Source: Prochilodus magdalenae (taxonomy: Eukaryota; Chordata; Actinopteri; Characiformes; Prochilodontidae). From it: 64,000 nt of DNA. Below are positions 41,341 to 53,436 of this stretch, in pieces. The translations under genes were made by a program, and so were the position numbers. Each line of letters starts with the position of its first letter. Within the stretch, counting starts at the first letter, position 1. The DNA lies in the NCBI GenBank assembly GCA_024036415.1, contig JAMWET010000674.1, forward strand, positions 137,501 through 201,500. Reading direction: 5' to 3'. Under the pieces are notes generated by a model. The model was given only the letters and a program-made list of their open reading frames with translations, made no database searches and was not told the origin of the DNA.

Positions 41341-41868
41341 TCTTAAGAATAAAGGTGCCAGTATGAGGGTTCTTTGGAGTGCTGCCCTAGAAGAGCCCGT
41401 TTGGGTTGCTAAAGAGCCTTAAATGCATGGTTCTTTAAAGAACCAGCTGTGTAAATGAGCGGGGCACCTTGTCAAAGCTGCGCTCTGTAAGTGTTTTTGT
41501 TGAACAGAAGTAGCATTTTTAAGTCCGGAAAAAAACTTACTACCATATGGTGTCTGTGCGCTGCCGCAAGTCGCCCAGCAAGCCGGAAATAATAATAACG
41601 AAGGTGCCAGGTCGGATTCACTGGGGTTTTTTGCACTGCGTCATACGTCTTAACATATTAACGTCACCCACACTGTAAAGGATGGTCCGGGTTGATGCTT
41701 AGGTATCAAATGTAAAATCATCCTTCAGGTTTTGTCAGAGTTCTCTTTGAATGCGCTTTTAATGCGCTCTAAAGTTTTTTAAAAAACCCACATAAAGGTT
41801 CTACACCAATCCTTCAGCCGTATGTCCTAGCCAAGAACCGTTTAGGAACCTTTATTTTTAAGAGTGTA
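41341..41868. mobile_element. MITE-like element within the presumed lhfpl4 3'UTR
   Basis: Left end TTCTTAAGAATAAAGGTGCC and right end GGAACCTTTATTTTTAAGAG are inverted repeats. The interior has the family's recurring GGTTCTTTAAAGAACC-type palindrome and no coding capacity. These ends are frequent in teleost genomes. Confidence 0.65.
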
Positions 41869-43050
41869 GCACATTCTGTATGACAGCTATTGCTGAAAAC
41901 ACAATTGCAGTACAAGGAAAAGTGGGCTTGTAAAGTAACACCCTGACCGTCGTGGGTGGAGACAGGTGGCACATGCCGGCCTCTGGACCCTGTAAGAAAC
42001 ATACAGGGGAATGTGTTCAGGATGTTGGAGTCATTCTGAGTTTTATGGGCAAATGGCAATTAAGAGCCATCCATTAGGCAGCTTCACATGAGGAGTGCAT
42101 TCCTCCTTGCATCTATCCCTCCATTCATCCATTCATCTTTAGAGGGCAAAAGGAAATGGACAGTTTAGGGAAAAGCGCAGAAAGTGTATTTTTTGGTTAC
42201 TTTTCTTTTTTTTTTCTTTTTTTTTGTGGGGTCCTCCCAGAGTACACTGTGCTGACCATACTGGATATACCTTGATGCCAAAAAACATTCAAGGAAACAC
42301 AATTTCCTCAATTTATTCCACCCATGTAGTTATATATATACATATTGCGTTAACTATATTATTTGGCGTAATTTAAATATGTACAATGAATAATATATAT
42401 TACTGTTATTATCCCTTTACTGTTTAACTATTAAGACTCCACTCCATTATATAATATAATGCAATATATATGCACTGAGACAGTGTTTATAAGAGACTGT
42501 AAATTGGCCACTTTCCCGTTTTAACCCGTGACCTGAGATACTGTAGCGGCTGGCCTTTGCTGATTTATGAAAGGCATCGCCAAAGCTCTCTGGACCTATA
42601 ACAGTACTGCAGTTCCAGTATCTTATCAGTGCAGATCCTCTTTCAGTTCAGTTTAATGTGTGCATTTGAAAGAAGACGCCTCCACTCTCTTTCTCTCACG
42701 AGAGAGAGTTATTAATTTGGTATTAATATCTCAGCTGTGCACACTGGTAGTTAGCACGCACTGTCACTTTTTCTCTCACGCCTCTCTCAACGATTTTGTC
42801 ATTTTCTTTGTAATCTTTTTCTTTTAGAAAAAAAAAACCTTGTGCCAAATGGAAAGGAGCAGACTGCTGGGGACAGATATAACTGATATAACTGATTTCT
42901 GCAGTATGTGTTTTTTTTATTATTTATTTGATTTGATTTTTTTTCTGTGCATCCAAGTGTTGAATGCCTTTCTGTTGGAGTTTTTGCTTTTGGCTCTAGT
43001 TGTAAATGTTGTTTTCTCTCTGATATTTCTGGGATGCTGCGATGTCTCTC

Positions 43051-43056
43051 AATAAA
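43051..43056 (+). terminator. Poly(A) signal AATAAA, probable lhfpl4 distal end
   Basis: Canonical AATAAA in the context CTCTCAATAAAACATAAATT, with GT-rich sequence downstream (GTTGGTGTTGTTGTTTT near 43141). It is the best candidate end for the lhfpl4 transcript. Confidence 0.45.
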
Positions 43057-43076
43057 ACATAAATTGTAAGAAGAAT

Positions 43077-43883
43077 GTTTCTGCAAGATTGTCATAGGGG
43101 GAGTGCAAAATGGCTGACATCGTCACCACCACTTATACATTGTTGGTGTTGTTGTTTTAAGAGATGAAAAACTAAATAAATGAATTGAATATCAGATTCT
43201 GAGCAGTGTTGTGCCACTGGTGGTGTTCTGCATGATCTGCAAAGCTCAAGTGCCCTTTAATGAAATGCATGTAAATATCTTGTAACTCGTGAGTTGGAGT
43301 GGCGTGACCCAGACCTAATCATCCACGGTCTAATGCTCTGCAGTGCTCTCGTTACTGCAGTAAAGGGGGGAGCAAGTGATGAGCAGGTGTCTACAAAATG
43401 TAGCAATGCCTAAACAGAAAAAATCGAAATTCTCCTTTACTTTCCATGCATGATTGTGAACCCCGTGATTGTGAACCTTCACCATGAATGTTTATATTCC
43501 CTTTGAAATCACTCTTTGATGTCACATCAGCTCTGTGTTTTATACTAACTGTTGTAATGGCTGATGATTTGGTCATCTGCACATCATACTGTACTGCCTC
43601 AGCCAGTAACAGCACACGATTTGTGCAGCGAGTGAGGTAAGGGGACATTTTGTTCAAGCAATTATATAACAAATACGCACCTCTTCTGTTCTTGTAAACA
43701 GCTGTACCATAAAGGTATTTAAGCCATGTCGTGCAGCATCTGAATCTCTCTCATTTTCTCTCTCCTGGTCTACTGCTGAGCCCTGGCCTCATCTGTTTGT
43801 GTGTGCTGAAGCGATGGGAAACGCCACTGGACTGTCACTGATCAACACTATCGGTCCCTAATGAGAGCTGGGGCTCTGACAGC
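43077..43883. other. Intergenic, nothing recognised
   Basis: Sequence between the likely lhfpl4 end and the CA array. No exon-like frame, RNA gene or repeat identified. Confidence 0.5.
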
Positions 43884-43898
43884 ACATGCGCACATACA

Positions 43899-43950
<52 letters not shown>

Positions 43951-44320
43951 CACACACGCACACGCACACACACACACACACGCACACACACGCACACGCA
44001 CACACGCACACACATACACACACACATACATGCACACACACACACACACACACGCACACACACACACATACAAACACGCACATACATGCACACACACACA
44101 CACGCACATACATGCACACACACACGCACACACGCACACACACGCACACACACACACACATACAAACACACACATGCACACACACACGCACATACACACA
44201 CACACACACACGCACATACATGCACACACACACGCACATATACACACACACGCACTCACGCCCACACACACGCACACACACACACACGCACATACACGCA
44301 CACACACACACACACACACG

Positions 44321-44352
<32 letters not shown>

Positions 44353-44486
44353 CACACACGCACACACACACACATACAAACACACACACACGCACATACA
44401 TGCACACACACACACACACACACACGCACACACACGCACACACACACATACAAACACACACACACGCACACACATGCACACACACA

Positions 44487-44566
<80 letters not shown>
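43884..44566. repeat. 680-base CA-rich satellite-like array
   Basis: Almost entirely CA dinucleotides, broken by CG, CATACATG and CATACAAAC variants that recur (ATACAAACAC at about 44067, 44159, 44373 and 44448). All long frames through it are Thr-His or Cys-Val repeats and are not genes. Confidence 0.97.
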
Positions 44567-44569
<3 letters not shown>

Positions 44570-44834
44570 TTACTGCTCAAAACATTATTTTTTACAGATC
44601 ATTTTGCAGCCTCAGTTTACCCTTTAAAATGAACTGCTCTGTTTGTAAGACTGTGCTGTAACACCAGTGACAATGTTTTTATAACTTTGGTTTGACTGGG
44701 AGAGGCTAAACTGATAAATACCAAGCAAGTGGCTATATAAATGAGACCAGTTTCCATATGCACCATGTAAACTAGAAAGTGGACATTCTGAATTTCAATG
44801 ATGTTTACATAACATACATAAACTAAACTCATTT

Positions 44835-44850
44835 ATTTATTTATTTATTC
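44835..44850. repeat. ATTT microsatellite
   Basis: Four tandem TTTA units at the edge of a Tc1-like relic. Confidence 0.85.
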
Positions 44851-44854
44851 AATG

Positions 44855-45530
44855 TTAAATTCTCCTCTTTCCAATGATATGAGCTTTTATGCCAGACATG
44901 GGTGTACATGGCTGTTCTTTCCTGCTTCTAGTTCTGTGAGATCTTTGGGCTGTTTTGTGTCTAATATCTTCTAAGATGATTAGGTCAGGAGACACTGTGA
45001 GGGCCATAGCAAAAAGCTTCAGCTTTTGCCTCCTGTGGTATTCTGTTGTGGATTTTATGGTTTGTTTAGAAACATTATCCTGTTGTGCAAGCCATCTTCC
45101 ATTCATCTTCAGCTTTTTAATCAATGTTGTGTTGTTTGCTTCCAAAAATGTGCTAGTATTGATTGAATTCATTCTTTCCTTTAACAGTGGAATATTTTGC
45201 CCATGCCACTGGCTACAACACGAGGCCACAGCATGAGTGTGCTTAACAGCTGGAGACGTGTTCTTTTCACTCAGCATTTCCTAATGATGAGAGTGACCAA
45301 GCCCTTGCCCTAACAAGTCTCTTGTATCTTGTATCTTGTAAATCTCTTGGAGTGAATATTTGTAAGGCGCTCAATTACTTTTCTTAAAAATAATACAAAA
45401 TGAATACTCTAATCTTTCTAAAAACATTACAAAATAATGTTTACCTTAATGTCATTTGGAGTTCATTTATTCTTCTATACACAGCAACAAAAAATTGTCT
45501 GGGGTACCCAAACTTCTGCATGCCACTGTA
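44855..45530 (-). mobile_element. Tc1-like transposase relic, C-terminal half
   Basis: On - , 45277-44855 reads 140 residues that include GRWLAQQDNVSKQTIKST and SPDLIILEDIRH, corresponding to the Tc1 'QQDNDPKHTA...SPDLNPIE' region with its third catalytic residue altered. The outer end CTTCTGCATGCCACTGTA (45512-45530) is a typical terminal repeat. The other terminus and the N-terminal half are lost. Confidence 0.8.
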
Positions 45531-46300
45531 GATTGGAATAAATAATATACTGTATATGTGTTGAGATGAATGGCAGAACACCAGTGCACCTAAAGTTTCT
45601 AATAATCAATATATATCATAATTTTGGGCTTCCTTAGCATAATTATATTTTCAGTTTGTAAATAAAGCAGCACCTACGTTTTGTAGCAGTGCAGACTGTA
45701 GCAATTCCAATTTAATATGCCCAGCATTACATTTACATGTACAATTTTTGGCAGACACTCTTATTCAGAGCAACTCGAGTTAATAATTTTTATACACAGG
45801 TAGGCGAAGGCAGTGTTAGGAGTCTTGCCCAAGGACTTATTGGTGTAGTGTAGGTGCATGACTAGGTATGGGATCAAACTCAGTCAGAGGCGGAGGTGTT
45901 ACCCACTACACAACTATTATGGCTCTGTGCCCATAACTTCAAATAACCTAAAGATGGTATTCCTATGTTACGGATAAGTGTTGATGTACTGGTTGACACA
46001 GAACTGACAGGCTGCAAACTATGTTGTCACTTCTTTTGATTCAGACAAATCCTATGTATTTTGAAGCCTGCACTGGACAAGCTGTTAGGCTTCATCTTGT
46101 ACAGCAGACTCATTCAGTCAGGCAAATCTGCCTCTAGTTTCCATGAGAGAAAACCTTCATGCCTTTCAGTGTTCAGCAATCCACTAACAAACTAGCAGCA
46201 CATTTAACGTCCTGTAAAAGCAAGCCAACGCGAGGCGCAGTCTGCTGGAAACATGTCTTGGCTCGCCATGCGCATCCACACACCCCAGTGATTTCTAGGG
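45531..46300. repeat. Intergenic with a SINE-like fragment at 45750-45920
   Basis: TTTGGCAGACACTCTTATTC-AGAGCAACTC and later GTCTTGCCCAAGGACTTATT and TGGGATCAAACTCAGTC match a widespread fish short repeat with a degenerate box B-like site. Elsewhere in this stretch nothing is recognised. Confidence 0.55.
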
Positions 46301-46348
46301 GTGTGCGTCTGTGTGTGTTTGTGTGTGTGTCTGTGTGTGTGTGTGTGT
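46301..46348. repeat. GT microsatellite
   Basis: (GT)n with interruptions. Confidence 0.9.
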
Positions 46349-46349
46349 A

Positions 46350-47319
46350 TTTATGCACTATTTTTAGCTGCAGCAGAGCAGCAAAAAGATGGCTGGGGGC
46401 TGTGTGCAGCACGTTATGTCAGATGAGATTGGGCTTTGTATGCATGGAGGACGTTCAGACACGAAGGTATAAGTGAGAAGCTGTGTGCAATGGGCCCTCG
46501 AGGCCTCACTTCCTGGACGTCTCTCTTTTCTCATCCTCTCAATCCCATTTTCTTTCAAATTCTTTTTTTTTACTGTCTTTGCCATGCACCACATCACTGG
46601 GCTAATCCATGCCCCAGAGTCTAGGCCCCTGCAAGAGGTTCAGGCAGGGTGATGTGTGGTTATAACACTGCAGCCACATGAACCTGCAAATGGATCAAAT
46701 CAAGTTTGCTGAGAACAGATATGTGATTAGGAAGTGTGCTTTTACAGAAATGAGTGGACATCCAGATATTCATGAGCCAGTGCAGAACAATTGCAACATT
46801 TACGTTTTGAGCTTTAGTTCATGGTTCTGCTTGTGCAAAGAACATCATTTGGATGCATGGTAATTGAACAAGCCCTAGTCAAATAGAAGTTTGTATCAAT
46901 AATTCCACTGGAAATTTATACATATTCCTATTTTATTTTACAAACAAGAAAAAAATGAAAAGTAAGTGTGATTGACTGGTGAGAGAAGTAAGAACCTATA
47001 CACGCTTTGATTGAGAGGTGACTGGATTCAGCGTGAGCAACAAATGAGAAACAGGCAAGTAAGAATAAATAGCATGTCCACTCACTATGCCTGTGACAAA
47101 GGCATTACTAAAAACCCACCGATCTGCCATATGTCTTTTTAAACCTATTTGCATGCTGTTTCCTTTTTCACCCGCTTTAGCACATGCAGGTGTTTGTGCT
47201 CGATGCCAGCGAACAGAGATGTTATGTTTTGTTGAAACCAAAATGCTCCTCGATTCTACTCCTATATTTTCCACAATGTCTGCAAAAATGTAGAATTAAT
47301 GTGTTCCCCTTTTACCCAT
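46350..47319. other. Intergenic, nothing recognised
   Basis: No splice-bounded frames or repeats identified. Confidence 0.5.
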
Positions 47320-47420
47320 ACAGTGGTGTGCAAAAGTTTAAACACACATGTTCAAATAATTTTATATTTCTTATGTCTCATCTTGTGCCAAAATGAAAAT
47401 AACACATCCTCTACAAAGAA
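47320..47420 (+). mobile_element. Tc1-type terminal repeat fragment
   Basis: ACAGTGGTGTGCAAAAGTTT resembles the outer end of the Tc1 relic at 44855-45530 read from the other strand (TACAGTGGCATGCAGAAGTT). Its partner end was not found. Confidence 0.5.
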
Positions 47421-47494
47421 CAATACTTAACAGAGCAATATCTTAGTTAGCATGCTAACCAGCTAACCCTAGCCTGTCCTGTTTCATAATACTT

Positions 47495-47690
47495 CCTTAT
47501 CCCTCGATAGTGAGTCAGTGTTGCTTCTGCCATTAGTCCAACATAAGGGGCATATTTTAATATCTTGTCAATCATGTTGAAGGTCCAGTTCCTGGTTAGA
47601 TTATTTGAGGCCAGGTAGCCAATAAAAGGAGAGTAAAGAGTGGTTGAAGTTCTGGTAAAGTGACTTCTGCTTGCTGTTAGAGGAACAAGA
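47495..47690 (+). repeat. Dispersed repeat family B, copy 2
   Basis: GATAGTGAGTCAGTGTTGCT, GCCATTAGTCCAACATAAGG and GAAGTTCTGGTAAAGTGACT match the copy at 9745-9960. Confidence 0.5.
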
Positions 47691-48589
47691 GTTAACATTG
47701 GTGTTGCTTTCTATTGTTGGAGAAGCTCATGGTGAGCAAAGGAAAGACTGAAGTTGAACAAAAACTAGACTGCTAGGGAAGAGGGAGAAGACACTGTAAC
47801 ACACAGTTTGTTTGATAAAAAAAACATAAAGTCTAAAAGTTTGACTGTTTTTTTCTGGATGCTAAATTCAGAAGATGTGTAAATGTGGAGAAGTGTACTC
47901 TCTGTAGAGAAAGTGTACTTTCGTTTAGCATGTAATTAGACCAGGGGCCCCCGGTCCTTTCCATGATCAGATATGTGTCTCCACTTGCAACTTTGTAGCA
48001 CTTGTAGTACTCATTTCTGTGGAGCATTCATTGTGCACGTCACGCATTGCATGTTGGGCAAGCTCCAACTTCATGGAAATGAATGCTACCGCCGCGCTGC
48101 ATTTACCCAATCAGGCAGCTGTAGACTGGTCTTTATTACGAACAGCAAACCTATACAAACCCCGAGAGCAGAAAGCTGAAAAATACAGCTCTCCTTCTCT
48201 TCTGTCAATACATCCCAATTTACATACTAATATTGGAAATATCCGGTTGTTGCCAGTGACGATTTGGAGAGATTGAGTAATGTTTCCTTAGTTCAAGCCA
48301 ATCTGTAAATCTTACTTGCTAGCTAGCTCGCTAGTGGGAAAGAGCTAACAAGCATTTTAGTTTATGCAGATGACAGAGACATTCTGAAAATTAGTATTTT
48401 ATGTATTTTAGCCTTGTTGCAAGCTTCTGTGCAACAGCAAACAGTGCATCAGATTGTTTACTGCCCCAGATATGTTCAGTACTGCTACTTCATTTCCATA
48501 ACGCCATAGACTCACCCACCAGCGGTGAGGAGAGATAATCTGTTGCAGCTAAACATGGCGAGAAAGAATGCAAATGGATATGGCCCCTG

Positions 48590-48700
48590 AGCTGTGAGGC
48601 TAACACTGCTAACAAGTATTGGAAACTAAACACCTGGCCAATTAGCATTATGGGTCTAAAACATCACATGCGCATGTGCTTTCTGACACTGTATAGCTAC
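48590..48700 (-). repeat. Dispersed repeat family A, fragment (-)
   Basis: GAGCTGTGAGGCTAACACTG is the inverse of the family A marker. TTTCTGACACTGTATAGCTA also occurs nearby. The flanks 47700-48580 and 48710-48960 hold nothing I recognise. Confidence 0.4.
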
Positions 48701-48967
48701 ACATACGTGTTTCTGTTCATTTTTATAGTCAATAATGTTGCATATTACATATTTGCATGATGCTAATCGGTTTTCATAACCAGAGAATTTTGATTTTTAG
48801 CTAAAACATGGGAGGAAATGCTGAAAATGGAAGGAAAAGCACATGCAGTGTGCAGGAGAAGCCGGACAGAAGGCAGAGAGAAAGAGTCCATGTGTGTGTG
48901 TGTGAGAGAGAGAGGGGGGGTGGTCAGAGAGATGAACAGATTGCCGGTCTTGCACTCATCTGTTTAG

Positions 48968-49228
48968 GGCTACTTCCTAAAGCGCTGGTTAGCGGCTCCA
49001 GCAGAACAGCAGGCTAGAAAGAAAGTGCTGAAAGCAAGGCAGCAGGGCCAGAAAGGAGGAGCACATGGTGAGGGCGATGGGGAGGACTGGCCAGCACAAA
49101 CTGGACTGAGCAGCACCAGGCCAGGTGCCAACTTGCCAGTGGGCATTAAACGGGCATCTTTGGCACTACCACTCTTAGAGAAAGGAGCCGTGGCGAGACT
49201 CAATTTCACTGCGGATGCTGCCCCATAG
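48968..49228 (+). other. Orphan exon-like open frame
   Basis: A GC-rich block preceded by a good acceptor (CACTCATCTGTTTAG) and open for 86 codons to TAG at 49226-49228. It begins GYFLKRWLAAPAEQQARKKV and continues KARQQGQKGGAHGEGDGEDW. A donor-like CCGG|GTGAGC follows at 49258-49264, beyond the stop. No family recognised. It could be the last exon of an unknown gene, a gene relic, or chance. Composition is unlike its AT-rich surroundings. Confidence 0.25.
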
Positions 49229-49399
49229 GTACCTGGCATCACCATGGAAACCCTGCCCGGGTGAGCTACTGGCACCTCATGATTGGCAAGCAGCCAACAG
49301 CTCACCTGTAAAATACACATCAAACTTCTTCATTTGGAACAGGAGAAGAGACACGTGTACTAGAAGTGCACAATATATAGTTTGTCAGTCATTATTGCA

Positions 49400-50025
49400 A
49401 TAGTTGAGACCCCCAAAGGTCCACCACAGAGTAGGTATTGTGTGGGTGGCAGATCATTCTCAGCACTGCACTGTTGGTGCATGTTGTGCTGGTATGAGTG
49501 GATCAGACACAGCAGTGCTGCTGGAATTCATGCACACTGTGTCCACTCACTGTCCACTCTATTAGACACTCCTACCTTCTACTCCCACCTTGCAGATGTA
49601 CATTCAGAGACGACAGCTCATCTGCTGCTGCACAGTGCCGTGTTCATCATCCTGTAGTCCTTCATCAGTGGTCACAGGATGCTGCCCAGAGGACTCTGTT
49701 GGCTGGATAGCTTTGGTTGGTGGACTGTTCTCACTCCAGCAGTGACACTGCGGTGTTTAAACACTCTGATCCACTCACACCAGCACAACACACACCAACA
49801 CCACCACATCACTGTCACTACAGTACTGAGAATGATCCACCACCCATGTAATACCTACTCTGTGGTAACCCTGTGGGGCTCCTGACCATTAAGGAACAGG
49901 GGAAAGCTATGCAGTTAGGCGGTTGGACTACAGCCTGTAGAACTACAAAGTGCACCTATGTGGTAAATTGAGCTGATGAAAAGCCCACTGTGAGTGTAGA
50001 TACAATGATCTGGCAGTTTGGCAGA
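49400..50025 (+). repeat. Palindromic dispersed repeat, copy 3 (full)
   Basis: Left arm near 49412-49475 (GTGGGTGGCAGATCATTCTC) and right arm near 49800-49880 (GAGAATGATCCACCACCCAT) are inverse copies. The middle contains a second inverted pair (GTGGATCAGACACAGCAGTG against ACACTCTGATCCACTCACAC). The 3' tail matches the copies at 5050 and 6285. Confidence 0.75.
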
Positions 50026-50029
50026 TTAA

Positions 50030-51330
50030 TGTACACTTTACTCAGGTATTATTGAACTGGACTACCTGTACTTGTAAACTTGTAAGAACATATTTTGCAC
50101 TGCTTATATTTTCTTTTAGACCTTGACTTCTTTTTAGACCTTTCTTTTACTTGTCATAGTGCAGGACCACCAGGTCTGGGATTTAAAGCCCTAGGTCTGC
50201 TCTACCCACTTCTGCTGAGAAACAGTAACTGAATCATTTCAATCAGCACTGACAGCATCAGCAGCAGGCCTGAGGTGCAGCTTTGAAAGCACAACACAGC
50301 AACAACATTCCGGAGAGCAGACACGATCAGGTCTGCCTCACTCACACAGACCAGGTGACCTTTTTATTTGCTCTCCATTGCTGTGGTCTGGTGACTGAGT
50401 TGTTTATTTTCTGTCTCTTGCTGACTAGTGCATACCTTTCAGACCACACTTTCTACAGCTATTTGCCTACAACCTCTAAACTTTGATCTGTGAATGCTAA
50501 ACATCCACTGTATTGACACATATGCATCCAAACCCATGTAATTAAATCTGTATAGACTGGAGAGACACTTAAATACCTTAATAAATACTGGAAATAATGT
50601 CTTCTGCACCCTTGCACATTTTATTATTGCAGTACCTTTTTATCTCCGGTATCTTAATGCATATTTTTTACATATTTTCTACTTGTCACCTACAGTGATA
50701 TTTGTATTTTGTGGATAGATTTTTTTATATATACTCTTGCCTCATTGTAATAAGTGAGATAAATTTATTTATAGCTGACTGTGATATTTATGATTTTTTA
50801 GTTATAATAATTTTATAATTATGATCACTTTTGCGGAGCCTGTACGCATTTATGTTAATACTGTACAACCCTTATTTTGTATTGTATTACTGTGCTCTAT
50901 TTTAGCTATCAATCTATTAAGTACAAGTAAGATATTAATTCTTCAGAAAAAAAAGCAGATTAAATATGAGATTAAATACTTGCATAAGGAAGGTGAAAGT
51001 CAAAAGAAGTCAGTAGAATACAGCACTCTCCAACATTAAAGTTCAAAAAAGCTTTAAAAGATATTGAGAAATTGGAAGTCATGTCACCCATACAAAGAGC
51101 TGGTAGACCACCAAATGTGACAATCAAGCTCCACTCCCACTTCAGTTCTGGAAACATCCCTATTTGTTTCTGTTCTTGTTTCCATCAGAAGACAAGTAAA
51201 TGCTATGGGTCTGAAAGGATGGTGTAGTTCTCACATAGCTCTTACTGATAAAAGGGAATTTGCAAATCAAACAATGAAATAATGGACATAATTTGGAATT
51301 TCTCATATTGTGAGAAACAGAAAACTTCTG
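50030..51330. other. Intergenic, nothing recognised
   Basis: AT-rich sequence without a supported feature. Confidence 0.5.
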
Positions 51331-51334
51331 TATC

Positions 51335-51960
51335 CTGTAAATGACCATTTAGCTCTGTATATTTCAGAATGCATCCTGCTACCTAGAACATCAACAATAA
51401 CATCAATAAACACCACTGACCTGGCTCCACTGGCAGTCATATATGCCTTTGTTATAATACTGCCTCCACCATGATGTGGTATGCTTCAGACTACAAGCCC
51501 TTCCTGTTCATTTGACATTCATTTCTTCTTTCCATCTTTCTGGTAGAACGTAATCTTGGTTTCATCTGTCAAAATAATCTCATTCCATTCCTGAACAAAC
51601 TTTTTCAGATTTTAATTTTTGATATGGCTGCTCCTAAAAGTTCTGCTCTCTCTGAGGCTTGGTTTGGTTTTAGGTGTAATGATTCCCCCTTTACTTGCAG
51701 CGATGCCTCTTTCCAAAACTTGGAATCAACTCCAAACCTTTTAGCTTGTAACTGTTTTGAGTCTGTGGAAATGGAAGGACTATGTAGAAATGGCTGTAAT
51801 TCCGAAATAAATTAATTAAAGCTTAAAGTCTATACTTCAGTCACACTGTAATTGCTTCATTCCAAATCCATTCTGGAGGTGTACAGAAGCTAAATCACAC
51901 AAACGGTCACTGTCAAAACACTTGTGGACCTGGATATTTTTAGGATTTTACTTCCTTATT
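51335..51960 (-). mobile_element. Tc1-like transposon relic
   Basis: ACTGCCTCCACCATGATGTG, TTTCTGGTAGAACGTAATCT and TTGGTTTCATCTGTCAAAAT are antisense pieces of a Tc1-type transposase (the 'DETKI' region). The end near 51895-51940 (AAACGGTCACTGTCAAAACA) resembles its outer flank. Many stops. Confidence 0.65.
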
Positions 51961-51964
51961 TGAA

Positions 51965-53100
51965 ACGTACATACCAATTTGCCTTGGATATTCAAAATGT
52001 ACCATACTGATCATATGATTATATTCATAACTGGCTGCAGTTGATATACCAGTGGAATTACAAAGTCTGATTATTGCAATAAAGGCAATCTAATCTTAGC
52101 GTAAGACGAGAGACATCTGAAAGGGCCACCCCTGATCATTTGAACCCATCATCTCCCTATTTTTTTTCCTGTTTGATTTTAGGTATTCATTTTCACCAGT
52201 GGGCATATGAATATGCAGTGGCAGAAGTGGTTTGTAGGAGTTGGTTACTCATAATCAGAAATGAAATTTGTGTACAGTGGAGGTCTCCAACTGCAAGTAA
52301 ATAGCATTTTGACTGGCTCCGAGGGCCTCTAACACTCTCTAAATTAGCCTGCACACATTAACAGGTATAAATCTTAGCTTGCGTAACTGGCCGATGCTCC
52401 AGGGTTTGTTCTTTCAGAGCGAGCGTGTATTGTGTGCATGAGAAATTGAGGCAGAAAGGCAAAGTTAGACGCTGGCTCAGTGCAACAGTGTTGCTACGGA
52501 ATGTTCCCAGGCCCTCCAGAGTGAGAAACATGGTCTGATTGGTGAATAGGTTAGGTCTACATTATGTGTCTCATCCTTTCATCAGGCTTTCCGAGACATG
52601 CCTGGCCTCCACATTGGGCCAGCCTTTGGTGGACAGGTTGAGCTTTGATGTGGCCTTTCAGTGTAAATTCACCCAAATAGTTGAACGTACATCACAAAGC
52701 TCGGAGACCATCATAGAACATTCCAGGGCACCACAGCATTCCATGTCACCACCTGAGTTTCCAAAACTGCATTCCAAAAACATGGTTTTTGCATGCCTTA
52801 ACCAGCAGAGAGGGAGGCTAACGTCAAAATATTTAATGGAACTTTTCATTCAGCCAAAACCCAAAAAACGTGGTTCAGACAAAACCAGCAAATCCCAGGC
52901 CAGGCCACAGCAAATGCAGGTAATGGTGAGCCAGCCAGGAGAGGGCGGATGGCGAAGACCAAAGGGGCGCTTGGAAAGAACCTGAAAGGAGGCTTGGAGA
53001 AGACTCTAGAATAACAAACAAGACGGAAGGTGCAAAGGAACCGGGATGTTTTTCACCGACGACATCTCCAGCTTTCCTTCTTGGTGCAGCTGTTGCTGAG
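51965..53100. other. Upstream region of the msmb-like gene
   Basis: No gene. A 148-codon stop-free frame (52539-52985, +) starts at TTG, not ATG, and matches nothing I know. The stretch from about 52400 presumably holds the msmb-like promoter's upstream control sites, but I can name none. Confidence 0.4.
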
Positions 53101-53102
53101 CT

Positions 53103-53109
53103 TATAAAA
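53103..53109 (+). promoter_or_regulatory. TATA box of the msmb-like gene
   Basis: TATAAAA lies about 330 bases before the ATG, which predicts a start site near 53135. No TATA-like site closer to the ATG is seen. Strong TATA promoters suit a highly tissue-specific secreted protein. Confidence 0.6.
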
Positions 53110-53134
53110 ACCCAGCTGAGGCTGAGACGAGGGA

Positions 53135-53436
53135 GAGTGTGGGAGCAGTGAGAGGAAAAAGAAAGGAGAAAGCAGAAAGACTTGCCCACACTGACAGGTC
53201 CAGCACTCACCATCTGCTAACCGAGAGAAAGCTGCCCTGCGCTTTGGTTCCTGAGAGCTCACCTGCCGTTCCAGCATCTGTCATGTACAGTGGACCTGCT
53301 TGACCTAGACCATCTCAGAGACCTTCTTGCCTCTTCGAGCGACATTAAGCATTTTAGAGAAGCCACGATTGTCTATTTCCCTTTGCAGTCCTGATAGAGT
53401 CCTGAGCTTTCCTGCTGGGTGTGAGCTAGTACCAGG
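53135..53436 (+). other. Presumed 5'UTR of the msmb-like gene
   Basis: About 300 purine-rich bases between the predicted start site and the ATG. A short upstream frame (53283-53303, ATG TAC AGT GGA CCT GCT TGA) precedes the main ATG and could lower translation. A 5'UTR intron is possible. Confidence 0.4.

Larger units (their letters stand above)
38173..43075 (+). other. lhfpl4: Presumed lhfpl4 3'UTR
   Basis: No gene-like frame is seen between the stop codon and a good poly(A) signal AATAAA at 43051-43056, which is followed by a GT-rich stretch near 43140. If used, the UTR is about 4.9 kb; long 3'UTRs are common in neuronal genes. It holds a TTA microsatellite (38462-38534), a CT tract (40753-40788) and a MITE (41341-41868). 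An earlier AATAAA at 38728 could give a short form. Extent is inferred only. Confidence 0.45.

Noticed and set aside
43835..44661. Frames of 135-266 codons on both strands
   Set aside because: They are translations of a CA repeat (Thr-His or Cys-Val), open in all frames because the repeat has no stop codons.
44855..45277. 140-residue frame on - as a host gene
   Set aside because: It is a Tc1-type transposase C-terminal part with a terminal repeat just outside it.
48970..49323. 117-residue frame on - over the GC-rich block
   Set aside because: The + strand has the better splice context. The - frame is Cys/Ser/Pro-rich with no recognisable features.
52539..52985. 148-codon frame upstream of the msmb-like gene
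   Set aside because: It starts at TTG, has no recognisable family or splice structure, and lies in the promoter-proximal region. Chance is the simplest explanation.
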